Part shown: positions 1-12,974 of the stretch, one piece after another
Numbering within the stretch: position 1 is the stretch's first letter
Layout: every line of letters starts with the position of its first letter
Assembly (NCBI RefSeq): GCF_030445035.2
Contig: NC_080690.1
Span: 34,870,796 to 34,934,795 of the forward strand
From: Dasypus novemcinctus
Taxonomy: Eukaryota > Chordata > Mammalia > Cingulata > Dasypodidae
Direction: 5' to 3'
Length of the DNA stretch: 64,000 bases
Notes under the pieces: model-generated
Database searches by the model: none
The model's input: only the letters and a program-made list of their open reading frames with translations
What the model was told of the DNA's origin: nothing
Position numbers and translations under genes: made by a program

Positions 1-709
1 CACAAGGGACTTGGGACAGAGAGTTCATGGCTCAGTGCAAAGCATCACCCAAATCACAAAGCTTGCTTGTGAGTAAGCACATGGTGCACATGCAAACACC
101 AGATCATCGTTCAGTCATCATTTATTGGACACCTATTCAGAAACCAATATTTCTTTAATAATGATGTCACAGAAACAACCCAGAACACCTTTTCCACATG
201 GGCTGGCAGTGGGAAGTGGGTGAGAGAGAGCTAATGTTTCCCTAAGGGAAGTAAAGAGGAACTCCAGATCAGGACCGTGAAATCAATATTTCCTCTACAG
301 CCTCTATTGAGCTGCTTCTTCACAGAGCCCCTCTGGGCCATCTCTGATTCTCTAAGTGTGATTCTTTCACCAATAAATTCTGTGGCCACAGACAAGAATG
401 TTGCATCTAGTCAGAATTCTTAAAAGAATTCCACATGACCCTAATGCCTCTGCTTCCCACCAGGAGCCTAAAAGTCAATGCTTTCTCACTGCATTTTTGC
501 TTTTTAAAGAAGGCAGAGCTTTTACCTTAGAGTTGAGGTAGGAAAGGTAGAATTACACAGAGAATTCAGGGATGAGGGGCTCCAGCAGGCAGGATTTGGT
601 TGTCATGGCATCTGGACTACCACTTAAATCATGCCAGAGTCAGTCATCACAAAGGGGACTAGTGACTCTTAAATGTGCTATCATTTATGTTCCTTCATTG
701 TGGAGTTGT

Positions 710-785
710 CTATAATTGCCAGTGAGCTAATCCTCCCAACAGGCCTGATGAGGTGGATCAATACTATTATTCCCTTTAGAACTCA
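710..785 (-). mobile_element. MIR fragment
   Basis: gagctaatcctcccaacagg then cctgatgaggtggatcaata and ctattattccc resemble the reverse MIR 3' half; short. Confidence 0.45.
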
Positions 786-1059
786 AAATTATTATCTCCT
801 TTAGGGCTCATTATCTTATCAGCCCAATTATTACATCTTTAAAGTCTCATCAATGTCCTCTCACAGCAGTATCCCATTTTGTGATTGGAAGTCTGTGGTA
901 CTGTGAAACACTTAGCCTCCTCTCCCAAGAGAGGCTGGAGCCAAGGTAATACAGGCTAGAACACAGTACAAGAGACACTATGCTATGGGACTGCATCTCA
1001 GCAGCATTCAGGGTGACGTAAATGCAAGGAATTTAAGTAGCAGGCACTGGGCAGCAATC

Positions 1060-1250
1060 CAGAGGCCAGGACTGCCTGCCAGCTTATTGGGTAACCTTAG
1101 GAAATTCACTTCTTTCTGGAATTCTGTTTGTGCATCTGTAGAATGGGAATCTTAGTAATCCCCATCTCTCCTTGACTTCTCTTTTCACTTTTACAGAATT
1201 GTTGGGATAAAATGAGATCATAATTGTGAAAATCCTTTGGGAGGAAATAT
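1060..1250 (+). mobile_element. MIR SINE
   Basis: ggactgcctgccagcttatt, gtaaccttaggaaattcact, tgcatctgtagaatgggaat and gggataaaatgagatcataa follow the MIR core and tail. Confidence 0.65.
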
Positions 1251-1265
1251 AGCAGAGAAAGGCAA

Positions 1266-2808
1266 GAGGTGCTAATGATGGTGTATAGCAAAGCAATGAT
1301 ATAAACCAGCTTTGTTCTCTGTGAATATTTAGGTCCCACAGTACAATCAAATGGGTTCAATAGCACATCTGGCCAGTGGGTTTCATCAGAATGAAATTCT
1401 GTTCATGTCATACATGAAGGGATCAAGACTTGCTTGAAGTCACCAGTGGGCAACTGGCAAGGTCAAGAAGGCAGAATCAAGGTCTCTGGCAGGAAGACCA
1501 ACTCCTCCCAGTTTTCCTAGGCTTTCCTAGGGAACCAGGATGGTCACCCATCTCTGAGGCTGAAGCCCCACATCTGTACCCTCGCTGTACTGAGCAGGTC
1601 AGGTAGGCTGTGGCCAACTCTCTCAGAAGTCTCTTGGTCAATTTCTGATGGATGACACCTGAACATCAGCATACGTTATGGTCACTGAGCCCACCTTTCC
1701 ATCATCAAGTCTATTCTGGAAGCTTCTGCTTTTCATAAAATCCTGAGGAGGAGGATTTCACAGCCTCTGCGAGTCTTCCTGAGGAAAGAGGAGGTCAGGA
1801 AGCTCACTTTCAATAAGGACCAACTTTCCTCAGGTTGCCAGTCTCTGCTTTTCAATACCTACCTCAGGACCCTGCCAGCAGAGTGAGCCTCTCATTTCTG
1901 CAGACTTACATGGATTCTAGAAGTCTGCCTGGACCACACTTGCATCATTATATGATCATACTTGTTCACTAGGAAAGTTTAGGTCCCTTATGAAAAAAAA
2001 AAATATATTTATGATCTTGACTACATTTCTGGTTTGAGCATGGTGAGCAATTACTGAAGTCCACCATATTTATTCTAGAGGTTTCCGAGGATACATGGCT
2101 TAGTCCAAAGTCATGTGATTTTTGAGGGGTCTCTCCTATATCCTCAAGTGGAAATTTAAAGGCCAATGCCTGTATTGTAAATGGAGGAACTTTAGGGGCA
2201 ATAAAAGTGGACCCCCACATGAAATCTAATGTGGCATCTCCTATGTAAAGCAAAACAAAGCCCCCATTTTCTCTCGCATGGAGGGAAAGTGGATTTGGCT
2301 AATTACCAGTGAAGTTCTCCTTGGAAGGGGAGGTGAGGAAAGGGGAAGGAGGTCTTCTCAGAATATCAGTCTCTGGGTCTTGGCATTGCCACCTCTTCCC
2401 CACCCCCACTCCTCTAGTGAGCTTGCAGGGTCCCTAGGACAGAGTGACAGGCTCCAAGGTCAAAGTTCTACTGAAGCTGACTGAGTAAGGGTGAATGGGC
2501 AGGTCAAGATGCAGGGTCCCGAGGGCATGGCAAAGAACACTTGTTGTCAGGCAATACTGGAAGCCCCACTAGGGTTGTGGGGAGGAAATGGCTATTGATG
2601 GCTTCCTAGTGTCTAGTGATTATGTGGGATGTGGTGGGGAAGGTAGCACAAGTTCCGTATTGGCAGGAGAGCTCTTCATTTGCAGGGCATACAGGGGACC
2701 ATCTCCAGCCCCTTGTTCAAGAGAACTGGCCAGAGCTGGTGGGGAATTAGGATCCAGGCAAATGGGCTCTCCTTCTGGAGATGGGAATCTTTACCCTTTT
2801 GTATTAAA
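1266..2808. other. No gene seen; unclassified intergenic DNA
   Basis: Only short open frames with no recognisable protein. No repeat family identified with confidence. The segment 1-700 is similar. Confidence 0.5.
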
Positions 2809-3195
2809 TACCACGGACCCTCTGGCAGAGGGCGAAGCCTATGGACCTCTTCTGAGAATAGTGTTTTAAAATGTCTAAACTGAATTGCCTAGGACCAAAG
2901 TCATGCTGAAACACAGTTATTAAAGTATTTTCAGTCTCTACAAATATCTGATGTAGTAATATGTGTTTCTTTATTAGTATTTAAAAATGACAAGATAAGG
3001 TAGTGGGCCTAATAATTGCCATAATTTAGAAATAATGATGAGCGTTAATGATATTTCAAGATACCTGTAACAACTGTAATACGATATGACAAGAGCTTTG
3101 ATTTCTATTGGTGACAAAGTCACAGATACTGTGAATACACTGGTTTATTGCCTTTGTTTGTAACTGAAGGAAATGCTAATTTTCAGAGGTTGCCT
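2809..3195 (-). mobile_element. hAT-Charlie-like DNA transposon remnant
   Basis: The minus strand carries ctgtgactttgtcaccaata, tattacagttgttacaggta and ends aggtccataggcttcgccct then ggtccgtgg. This is a known old non-autonomous hAT family in placentals; the exact name is not certain. Confidence 0.65.
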
Positions 3196-3538
3196 TTTTT
3201 TGGTAAATGACTAGATAGTAAATATTTTAAGTTTTCAGGCCATACCATCTCTGTCACAACCACTCACCTCTGTTGTTGTAGTGCGAAAGCAGCCACAGAA
3301 AATATGTAAATGAATGAGCATGGCTACATTCCAATAAAACTTTATTTATACTGAAAATTAAATTTCATAAAATTTTTGTGGGTCACAAAACATTATTTTC
3401 TTTTGATTTTTTTCCCCCCAATCATTTGTTAATGTAAAAAATATTGTTAACACTCAAGCTTAAAAAAACAAAACAAAATCCAAAACAGCTGGTGGTCCAC
3501 ATTTGGCCTATAGGCCATGCAAAGTTTGCTGACCCCTG
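3196..3538 (+). mobile_element. hAT-Charlie-like MITE (MER3/MER33/MER58-like)
   Basis: Contains tagatagtaaatattttaag, gtagtgcgaaagcagccaca and ccaataaaactttatttata, and ends gtttgctgacccctg. The middle gaaatt/ttcataaaattttt and ttcttttgattttt blocks mark the longer subtype. Directly abuts the hAT remnant on its left. Confidence 0.75.
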
Positions 3539-4189
3539 AGTTAGAGGGGAGTGAGAATAAAGATGCAATTTTTTGGTCATCCAAGTTTGTGGACACTAGG
3601 TTAAGAACTACTACACTAGAGGAGATGGGGGTACTTGGTAGAATTCAGAGTGGGGAACCTGGCCGAAGGCCAGTCTGAGGGAATTGCTGGTGGGGGTAGG
3701 GAGATGGACTGAGGGCTGGGGGCTGCCTGATTCCCCTGGGCTACTCTTTAAGAGCTAGCTCTCAGAGAAGCTGACTGAGTAGCAAGGGCAAGTTTCCACT
3801 GGATGGTGGGTGGCCACTACTGCAGTAACTATTGCTGTGGTTGAAATCCATGCTTTAGGAACCAGCTTCCCTCCAGCACCCAGGACAGGGCCTGGCACAT
3901 ATGCTCAAGCACTATGTGTTTGCATGAATGAAACCACCCGAGGTCTGCAGGTGGGATCAGCAGGAGATGCAGCCTCAGGAATTGGGGAGGAGAAAGGCAA
4001 AGAAGAAGGGGTTGATGACAATATTCAATAACTTTTCTCTGACCAGGGCTGTGGCCTGCAAATCAGATCCTGATCGAAGTTCCAGCCCGATGCCTTGCAT
4101 CTCTGTATGGCCAGGGCTATGGCTTGTTTTCACCAAACTATTTACTTCCCCAACTAGACAAGAAAAAGGCTATATATTCCAGGCCCTGG

Positions 4190-4511
4190 TGTTTATATAA
4201 GAGCATGTGATTGAATTTTGGCTAATAGAATGTGAGTAGAAGTAAAGTTCACTAATTCCAAGCTTGACTCTTGAAACATCATATAATTTTCCATCCTCTT
4301 TCTCTCCTTCCATCCTCCACATGGCTGGAAGAGGACTCCAAGAAATTACAGCCACACTATGGAAGGTGCAGGGATCCCTGAGTGACCATTTGGAGAAGAA
4401 CTGCCCTAAGGAGTCATGCAACCCTTTCTATAGAGTAAGAAATAAGCTTTGTGTTAGGCCACTGAGATTATTTTTGTTATAGCAACATAACCTAGCTTAC
4501 CCTGATAATAC
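4190..4511 (+). mobile_element. Ancient LTR-like repeat, MaLR-type end
   Basis: tgattgaattttggctaata, a ccctgagtgacc-like block, and the end gttaggccactgagattatt then atagcaacataacctagc. The same family is likely at 11.5 and 30.5 kb. Class assignment by eye. Confidence 0.45.
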
Positions 4512-4558
4512 ATTTGTTACCAAGGGCAGAGACAATGCGTATTTCTCATGGGGTTTTT

Positions 4559-4815
4559 GTAGTTTGGGTTCCTTAGAAACAGATCCTGAGACAAGGATGC
4601 AAGTACAAGTAATTATTTGGGAAGTGCAAGAAACACAGCAGAGGAGTGGAGGAAGAGAAATATGAGGCTGGAAAGGGAAGGAACCAGTGAATGCTGATTA
4701 TCAGGCTACCTACTACTGTGAGCAACTGGAGTTTTTTCCTATAGGAAAACTCTAAATAAGTGTAAAACACTTGCCCAGGAGGTATTCCATCTAGGAGTGA
4801 GGAAGCTGGGATAGT
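4559..4815 (-). mobile_element. Ancient unclassified LTR-like repeat
   Basis: ggttccttagaaacagatcc then gagacaaggatgcaagtaca and a gtgagcaactgg block; reverse orientation relative to the copy ending at 9424. Family not certain. Confidence 0.35.
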
Positions 4816-5239
4816 TTTATACCACTTTTTGTCAATCTTTTTTAAGAGCTTTGGGGAGTGGGGGTGTAATTCCCCCAGCATTATGGACTGATGAAGGCTT
4901 GAGGAAAGGAAACTGGACAGAGATATAGATAATGGCAATTGGAAGTGGGATGGAGCATAATGAAGTGGGAAGTTCTGAGCATAGAGACCTTTCTTTATAA
5001 AATGTGTTTTTGTTTGTGGTTTGCATTAAATCCATGGATCATGTGTGATAACTCTGGCCTCTACTGTTTTCCTTTCATTCATTTTGGTCCTGGCTACCAA
5101 TAAGTGAAGTTTCCATAGAAATAGGAGAGAAACAGACCAGATAGGGTCATGGAAAGGGCACTGAAGAGAACTGTGCCCCTGGGGTTCTTACCCCTTTGTG
5201 CTAATACTCAGGTAGCATCCAGGTAATATAGGAAAGCCC

Positions 5240-5402
5240 TGGGCTGGGTCTGAGTTCTAAGGTTACTGAGTCCGTGCTCTGCCAAGCACACTTGACCTTG
5301 GAGCTATTTTTTTTAAACCCCATTGAGCTCCAATTACTTCCTTTGAAAATAATGGCTGAGACTAGAAGTTCTCCAAGTTCCAGCTAACCTCTAACATTCT
5401 AT
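5240..5402 (+). mobile_element. MIR fragment
   Basis: ctgggctgggtctgagttct, ctaaggttactgagt, and the 3' part tagaagttctccaagttcca, gctaacctctaacattct. Strongly diverged. Confidence 0.5.
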
Positions 5403-6162
5403 ACTTTGATTAAGCCTTCTGAGATAAGTGGTGGGTGGAAGGACAACCGAGCCTCAATAACATTTTAGTTCAATTCTTCTTCCTCCAGCTTAGTAAAAGT
5501 CTCTCACCGGTGTGTAACAGGGAACACCAACAGAGAGGGTTTAGCAGGCATATTTTGGGGGTGTTTTCTGAGCACCTCCCTCCACACTTAGCACTCACAG
5601 AAGTGAGCCCATTGTGTGATCCTGAATCATTGCTAGATGGGACCACGCTGGGCTATTAAGATACTCTCCCTTCAAATGTTGATTTGGGATTGAGAAACTC
5701 AAGCCAAGCCTAGCTGGTCTCTAGAAGTGAGCACGTGTACCAGTGGAAGCCATAGTATAGACTTGTCTGGCCGAAGTGCTTAAAGACACAAAGACAACCT
5801 GTTTGTAGCATCCTGGTAAGGCCAATGTGCAGAGACAGCCTTCAGCCACTGAGTCCTGGGAAGATGGAAAGGATAGGTCAGACTCCTGCTGAGCTTCCAG
5901 GACCTTGTCTCTATCCTTCAGAGGCTGAATGGCAGCTTTGGTTTCCTTGGGTTTGGTGAGCTAGATCCCCTGTAAATTTCCAATAAGATGTCATATTTTT
6001 TCTTCATCTAGACTGAGTGGAATTTTCTCCTATGTAGACAAAGAGCTCTGGTTGACATAAAGAAATTGGAAGTTTGGGATTAAAGAAGATTTGAAGAAGA
6101 GAAGGTAAGTTAGTGACATTAAAAATGAGGCTCTGGACCTATTCTCAATGGGAACGCATGAG

Positions 6163-6194
6163 TTTTTGTTTGTTTGTTTGTTTTGTTTGTTTCG
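6163..6194 (+). repeat. (TTTG)n simple repeat
   Basis: gtttttgtttgtttgtttgt then tttgtttgtttcg. Confidence 0.75.
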
Positions 6195-6244
6195 TTAAAT
6201 CAGAGACTGATTGTTGAGTTAATCATATTTCTCAGTTTATGAAG

Positions 6245-8030
6245 AGTGAAAGCCAAGGTTCCTCTTTTTTTCTTTTATTATCTTTACGCTTTTATTTCTA
6301 ATTCTTATTCCCAGTCTTCACTGCCCTCTCCTTATTATAGGCAACCACTCTAATGTATTTCATATACATCTTTGGATGTGTTTGTGTCCCTCAGAAGACA
6401 CAGTGTTGTTTTGCTTATGTCTATGCTTTTATTTCCACAAACGACCTTGTGTTATGAATCTCTTTCTATGCTATGTTTCACCTGATATTAGGATTTTGAG
6501 ACTTGTGTTGTTGTGTATACATTCAGAGCATTGCTTCATTCTGAAGTATAAGATTTCATGATATGCAACTACCACCTTTTTTTTTAACGTTCCCCTTGTA
6601 ATGGACACCTAGGTTGCCTCCAGCTGCCTGTCATCACAATGCTACAAATAGGCACCGTTTCACATATCCACATGTGGCTTTTTGTGCAATTTTCCTGAGT
6701 TACATATCTAAGAGTGGGATTGCTGGGTCCTGGAGTATAAATGGACTTAATCCCATTCAGTACTGCCAAATTGTTTTCTAGAAAGACCACATCATTTCAC
6801 ACCAATTGTATGCATCTTAGCCAACACTTCATATTTTATGGCTTTTTAAAAATTTTCAGCTTTGATGAATGTAAAGTGGTATATCCTTAATTTGCATTCC
6901 TCTTATTACTCATAAGTCTAATCATTTCTTTATATACTTATTAGCTATTAGAGTTTCCCCTAATGTCAGATAATCATACCGATAATCATGGTTTGCTTGG
7001 GACCATCCAGGTTTTACCTGTTATCTTGGCATAGTTACTAAAGTGCCTCTTTTCAGTCTCAAAGTGTCCTGGTTTGGTAGATAAATTATATGGACACCCT
7101 ACCCTTCTATTACATGTCTATTCATATACTTTGTCCTTTATTCTATTGGGTTTCCTCTTTTTTCTTTATTTGTAGAACTTCCTATTAGAGTGTAGTATGT
7201 CCTTTGTTTAGATAATGAAAAATCTTTTTTCCAATTTGCCACTCATCTATCCATTTTGTCTGTGGGGTCATTAGTTGATTGTAAATTCACTGATATGGTT
7301 ATATCCATCAATTTTTGTGTATGTTTGATGACTTTTGGCTCTTGTTCAAGAAATCCTTTTCCACCCAATGTTACAAAGATATTCCTTACATATTTTTCTA
7401 TTAGTTTAATAGCTTTGCTTTGCACATTTAGGTCCTTAACGTATTTGAGATTTACATTTATGTATGGTATGAGGCAGGGACCCAATTTTATTTTTCTCCA
7501 TATAGTTAGTCAATTTTATCATTTACTAAACTACCCAAATTTTCCTTGTGGGTTTGTGATACTCCCTATTTTAAAGCAGTTTTTCAGAGCGCCCTAAAAT
7601 ATACCATTGACCTCTTTCTCTGCTCCTGGGTCACTACCATGATTATTATTTATAAAAAATTCTTTTGATTTATAATATATTTAATAACTGATGGAACTGA
7701 TACTTCTATCAGTTTGCTCTCAAAATTAATTTAGCTCTCCATGGACCATTAAATCAATTTGTCAAGTTCCTCAAAATATTCTGCTGGAATTTTTATTAGA
7801 ATTACTTTGGATTTACAGATTAATTTAGTGAGAACTGACTTTTTAACATTAAGTTGTCCCATCTAATAACATGTCATATCTCTTCATTTTTTAATATCTT
7901 ATTTGATACCTTTTAATTATTTTGACTTTTAATATCCATAAAAATAATATGCATTCTTGTAGGGTTAATTAAGAGATATTTATAGTTTTGTTACTATTTT
8001 GACTGGTGTCTCATTTTCTGTTATGTTTCC
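6245..8030 (-). mobile_element. Ancient L1M-type fragment (ORF2 end and 3' region)
   Basis: Inner landmarks on the plus strand (reverse of L1): gggattgctgggtcctgg, ctgccaaattgttttctaga, then ggtatgaggcagggaccc and a long T-rich 3' region. Strongly diverged, with no ORF left. A foreign stretch at about 6960-7100 (ggaccatccaggttttacct) looks like a small inserted DNA repeat. Confidence 0.75.
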
Positions 8031-9269
8031 CAGATGAATACTGCTTGTACGAATTATTTTTCCTGTAGTAGAAGCAGTAAGCCATTCTGTCACACTTTCA
8101 CCCTACCACCTTTGTGACCAAGGGCATATGTTTGCAACATAAGTGTGAGGAGTTCAAGATGTCCAGTGATCAAAATGGAAAAAAAAACTGCCATCTTATA
8201 GGCCCGTCAGACATAGACATGTAATGAAAATTCCTAACCAACTGAACTGTGCAGTTCTGGATGTCAAGTATAAATATGTGAAAAGATTATAGAGCTCCAG
8301 TGTTGGAATGGCCTTGAGAGTCATCCAGTACAACTGCTAGACGCTTTTGTTCTGTCTATGGCTTGTTAGGTTGGTGGCTAGCCAGCAGGTTCTTGAACAT
8401 TCTGGGAACTAGGTCCACATCTTTACAACTTTTCCCCTACTTTTTCCTTATACTTGAGCAGTAGTCTTCTCTCTGTCACATCTATTCATTATGCCCGACT
8501 GTAACTTGGGTATACATCTGTCATAGTATTTTTCACTTTATATTGCAATAATTTGCTCATGTATCTGATACTCTTACATGAAGGACTGTGAATATCTGTG
8601 AAGAAGTGGTGGCCATAACTACGTGGTTTTGTGTGTGTATGTGTTTTGTATTCTCAGAAACTAGCAAGTGCCAGGACTTAGTAGCCATCAATAGATACTA
8701 AATAAAGGAAGTTATATAGAATCCCTCTTGTATACTTCTTCTAATATTCTTGGTGCCCTTGTCTACTGAATCTGCAGGTTTTTTTTGCTTACTTCAGCCA
8801 CCACTGTGGCTGCCCTTCCCTGAGAGATCACTCACCATCATGCCACGACCACCACTGACTCAGCTTGGGTTCACCGAGTCATTTCCTGGAGCCCACTGGT
8901 CACTTGCCCAGGAAAGCCTCCTCTCCTGTCTTGGCTGTTGCTGTGAAACCTTGCCAACTAGGTCCACAGGCAGAGTATCTGGCTACTCTTGTCACTTCCA
9001 GACTTAGATGAAATACCCCACCACGGGGTGTGGGATCTGGCTTCCTAAAAAGGTTCTAAAGGAGTCAGAAGATGCCACCTGGAAGTTCAGGAGAGTTAAC
9101 TCGCTGCAGGGTCAACATTGACCAATGGAAAACAGGACATGAGATGGCAAATTCCCTCTCCTTACTTTCCTCCCACAGTCCCTGTTTGAAAACAGCCTGT
9201 GTGACCAACAAGTATGCTGAATGTAGGACCAGCTCTGTCTCTTCATTGCTCGTGATGAGGCATCACTCA

Positions 9270-9424
9270 GTGCAGTAACACATCACATGCCATTCCTTCC
9301 CATCCTTCCCTGCTTCACTTCCATTTTCCCTCACTCTCATTGGCCAGGGATTACACCTCTCAGATAAAGCACCAGCACTCAGTCCTTACCTCAGGCTCTG
9401 TTTCCTAGGGAAACTGAGCTAATA
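9270..9424 (+). mobile_element. Ancient unclassified LTR-like repeat, 3' part
   Basis: gggattacacctctcagata, gcaccagcactcagtcctta, then ctctgtttcctagggaaact and a ctaatac terminus. This is the reverse-orientation relative of the 4.56 kb repeat. The left limit is unclear. Confidence 0.4.
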
Positions 9425-9738
9425 CAAGGGCCAAAGGGGGGGTGGGGAGGAATCCTTTAGCCTCATAGCAATCCTTTAAGAATCTGACCATAGCTACCTT
9501 TGTCTCTATACCCTAATGTAATGCACTTGCCCCCTAATTCTTTCTCCTTTTTCTAAGTTTCAATATGTTTGTCATCTTGAACACTCTTCTCTGAATTGCC
9601 AATATCCCTCTTCAAATGTGGTGCTGTGAATGGAATGCCACTCACAATATAAAGTTTTCATCTTAAAAGATGTATTACCTCAAATAAAGTTTCCTTGCCT
9701 TAGAAAGAAAAAGAAATAGGAATAAACTGACATGAGAC

Positions 9739-9764
9739 CAGATTAGATTAGATTAGATAGATTG
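9739..9764 (+). repeat. (GATTA)n short simple repeat
   Basis: ccagattagattagattaga then tagattga: four units of a 5-base repeat. Confidence 0.7.
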
Positions 9765-9924
9765 AGAAAACTTCTCTGATGATAAACATTATGATTGGGA
9801 TTTAAAAGGAACAAAGAATATTGGACCATAGGGAAAGATGACAGGTTCTCTGGAAACATTTTACAATATGCCTATGCATAGTACATTCCTATTTACAAAA
9901 CTTTTTCATTTGCTTTAATTTATT

Positions 9925-10085
9925 TGATTCTAAGAACCATGGTGTAGTGCAAATGTTATCATTATCCCCATTTCACTCACAAGGCAACTGGTTCAGTGCT
10001 ATTAAGTCACTTCAATATCTCATAGCTAGTAGGTGACCTGGTTAGGATCTGAACCTGTCTGCAAATCTTCTGCTCTTTTTATGAT
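9925..10085 (-). mobile_element. MIR SINE
   Basis: ttatcattatccccatttca, aggcaactggttcagtgcta, catagctagtaggtgacctg and ggatctgaacctgtctgc are the reverse MIR core. Confidence 0.7.
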
Positions 10086-10164
10086 GCCAAATTTCTTCTC
10101 CACACGTTTAGAAAGGTGTAATAGGCATTCTGTCTGCAGTTAAGGGAGTGTACCTATTAATTTT

Positions 10165-10511
10165 TTTAAAAAGATTTTTAATTTATTTATTTCCCCCACC
10201 CCTTGCAGCTTAGCTTGCTGTCTGCTCTCTGTGTCCATTCACTGTGCATTCTTCTGTGTCTGCTTGTCTCCCTTCGTTGCATCATTGTCACCTTGCTGCG
10301 CCAGCTCTCCACGGGCGCGGGCCATCAGCTCTCTGCAGGCGCAGGCCATCAGCTGTCTGTGGGAATGGGCTGTCAGCTTTCCGTGGGCATGGGCCATCAG
10401 CTCTCCACAGGTGCAGGCCAGCCTGCCTTCACAAGGAGGCCCTGGGATGCGAACCCAGGGCCTCCCATATGGTAGACGGGAGCCCAATTGATTGAGCCAT
10501 AGCCGCTTCCC
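10165..10511 (-). mobile_element. DAS-type tRNA-derived SINE with internal 24-bp repeats
   Basis: The minus strand reads from a tRNA-like head (about 10440-10511) to an A-rich tail (10165-10195). It is flanked by the perfect duplication tgtacctattaatttt at 10149-10164 and 10512-10527. The body holds about five tandem 24-base units (10305-10422) of the ctctccacgggcgcgg type. DAS SINEs are known from armadillos. Open frames across it are incidental. Confidence 0.9.
10305..10422 (-). repeat. Tandem 24-bp units inside DAS SINE
   Basis: Units begin at 10305, 10329, 10353, 10377 and 10401, the last one partial. They differ at several positions each, so the array is older than this insertion or has mutated since. 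Confidence 0.8.
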
Positions 10512-10527
10512 TGTACCTATTAATTTT

Positions 10528-11544
10528 GCAACCCCCACCACTACCACCAAACTGATCGACAGAGTAGCTAATGAATTCAATACCTGGACTCAAAGTACCA
10601 GGGCAGCTTGACTGACATTGTGTCCCAGAGAGAATGTCATCAGCTTCTTCTTGCTTGCCCAAGACAAAGCCATCTGACTACAGAAACTAATTCCCAAGAG
10701 ACGCCTCCTACGAGGGGGAAACAGGTCAATAGCATTTGAACTCATGATACAGGCAGGGTGACTGGAACAAAAGACAACTGAGGCAATGAATCTACCTTGT
10801 ATTTATACTGTTTATCCAACCAAAGAAGTTGGAATCTCTGTAATGGAGAAACTAAGACAGTTGATGAGACCAGACTCATCCATAGGACAGTAAAAGAACA
10901 ACAGCAGAATATTACCAGACTGAGCCTGTGAGTGCTACGGGGATTGTGACATCAGTGTGCAACAAGCAGCAGGAAGGAGCAAAGGAATCGGGTTAGGCCC
11001 TCTGACCTCTGCAGTAGATGTATTGTGGTTCTTGCTGTGTGGCCACTTTCAGGCCCCCATTTATCTCTTAGACTTTTCTTTTCTAGCACAGAATCATTCT
11101 GTCTAGTATCAAAGACAGAATATAAATGTCATGCAATCCGAGGAAGAAATGTTAGGAATTGATAGTCCAACATGGCTCAGTCAATATGACTAAGCAATGT
11201 TCATGAATAGGTTTTCATCTAGTTATTTCTCAGAATCAAACTCTCTCAAAGGAGAAGCGGTTAGATATTGTGATTCTGTTTTCTCCTCTCCACACTGGCT
11301 TTATTTCATGCTCTTTTCATCTCCTGAATGAAATGTAACCATAATCCAAACTAGTTTCTCTACCTGTACTTTCTCCTTCCTCCTATCCACATTTACATTG
11401 TTGACAGAATTATCTTTGTAAAACATATCTCTTCACATGGAGATTTCATTAATGTCCTTAATTTCTCACTCCTCTCTGCATCTGCATCCTTTGCTTCAGA
11501 CTTTGCAGTTCCTTTCACAAAAGGGAAGGAGAATATTTCCCCAC
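10528..11544. other. No gene seen; unclassified intergenic DNA
   Basis: No open frame or repeat recognised between the DAS SINE and the LTR-like piece at 11.5 kb. Confidence 0.45.
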
Positions 11545-11800
11545 TCCTTGATTTTGGTTTTATTGACCATGTGAGTTCTTTCAGCCAAAAGAATGGAATG
11601 AAGGTGATGATGTGTTAGTTCCCAGCGTAGGTCTTAAGAAGCCTTGACATTTCGTCTTACTCACTTTCTTTCTGCCATCACTGTGAGAGGCAGGTGCTTG
11701 ACTGGCATCACTGGTTTGAGGAAGAAGATAACAGAAGAACTTCCCTAACTAAAATGCCCCAGCTACGCCAGGCCTAGAGCTGAGTTCCAGTTAACTCTCA
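11545..11800 (+). mobile_element. Ancient LTR-like repeat, same family as 4.2 kb (partial)
   Basis: ccatgtgagttctttcagcc, aaaagaatggaatgaaggtg, then ggtcttaagaagcc follow the family order. The 3' part is not seen. Confidence 0.35.
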
Positions 11801-12334
11801 GGTGTGTAAGTAAGATTAGCATGGCATTGCATTTCCTTCAGAATCCTTTGCATCTTTATCTGCCAGAGTTTCCATCCAATATCTGCCATTACCCACCTCA
11901 GTGCCCATCCTGACTCCAAATCCTTAGAACATTCTCTTCTCTACCTGGTGAAAGTTTGATTTTTCAGGCTTAGCTCAGTTCTCATTTCCATTATAAAAAA
12001 AAACTCTCTGTCAACCATATTAGGTACTCCATCACTACCTCCTGTAAAATAATTAATTCCTCCTTTCTTCATGCTTCTACATCACTTGATTCCTACTTTT
12101 AGTATAGTTCCCAAATATTAAAGTTTGTTGTTGTAGCTGACTGGCTAGTTGCCTACCCAAGATCTATGCTCCCTCCATCTTCCCTAATGTCACAATCTTG
12201 ATTTTATTCAGGGTGGCAGTTTCCCAACTAGTCCTGAATATGTCCCCTTGGTTTTCATGTTTCTGTTGCATGTAGATGAATGCAATTTTCCTGGATGCAG
12301 TTGTTTTCATGTCTACCTTATCCAAAAGACATGA

Positions 12335-12435
12335 CCTCCATGAAGGCCAGTTACTATATCCTAGACATTTTGGTGCCTTACCAGCAGAGTGGTGGGCACA
12401 CATTTAGACCCAATAAATGCTTGTTGAATTGGTTT
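12335..12435 (+). mobile_element. L2 3' end
   Basis: tgacctccatgaaggccagt, agcagagtggtgggcacaca and acccaataaatgcttgttga. Diverged L2-like sequence probably also lies upstream at about 11830-12120. Confidence 0.5.
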
Positions 12436-12974
12436 GAAATGTGAACATGGCCTGAGAGCTGAAGGTTTGGGGGTTCTGAGTCTAGGTTTCATTCTTGCAG
12501 CAGAGGTTGTAAAATTCATACTGTCCTCAACCTCACCTCTTTTTTCCTCTTCCTCTGAGAGAATACCCTCCAGTACCCTAGAGAAAACTGCAAAGGGGGG
12601 GGGGGCATTGCTGATTAATGAGCCAGAACCCTTAACAGTATTTTACTATCTATAAAGTCTTAGAGGCCAATGCTAACGGGCTTCTCCACCTGTTAATGGG
12701 TTGACACCTCATTAGAATTGGAAAGGGGCTTAAATGGTTAAAGGGGTAACTCTTACCTCCCTTAGCCCTGTTCTCAGTTGAGATATGTTTCTAAACAACT
12801 TTAGTTAAATATCAAAGTGAACCAGCAGGGTGTGGCCATCCACTCTCACCAAGAAACCAAAGAGGAGTGAAGGAGTGGTTTCAGGGCTGTCCCCAGAACT
12901 GTATTCCCAGCCACCTTCCTATTCCTGAGCACAGTGACTTAAAGCAAAGACATGCCTCTTTCTTCCCCTTTATT

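Noticed and set aside
1084-1366. Minus-strand open frames of 86-88 codons
   Set aside because: They overlap a MIR SINE and show no protein similarity.
7256-7597. 113-codon open frame
   Set aside because: Falls inside the reverse strand of an ancient L1M fragment.
10203-10580. Several open frames of 80-113 codons
   Set aside because: They lie in a tRNA-derived SINE with tandem repeats.
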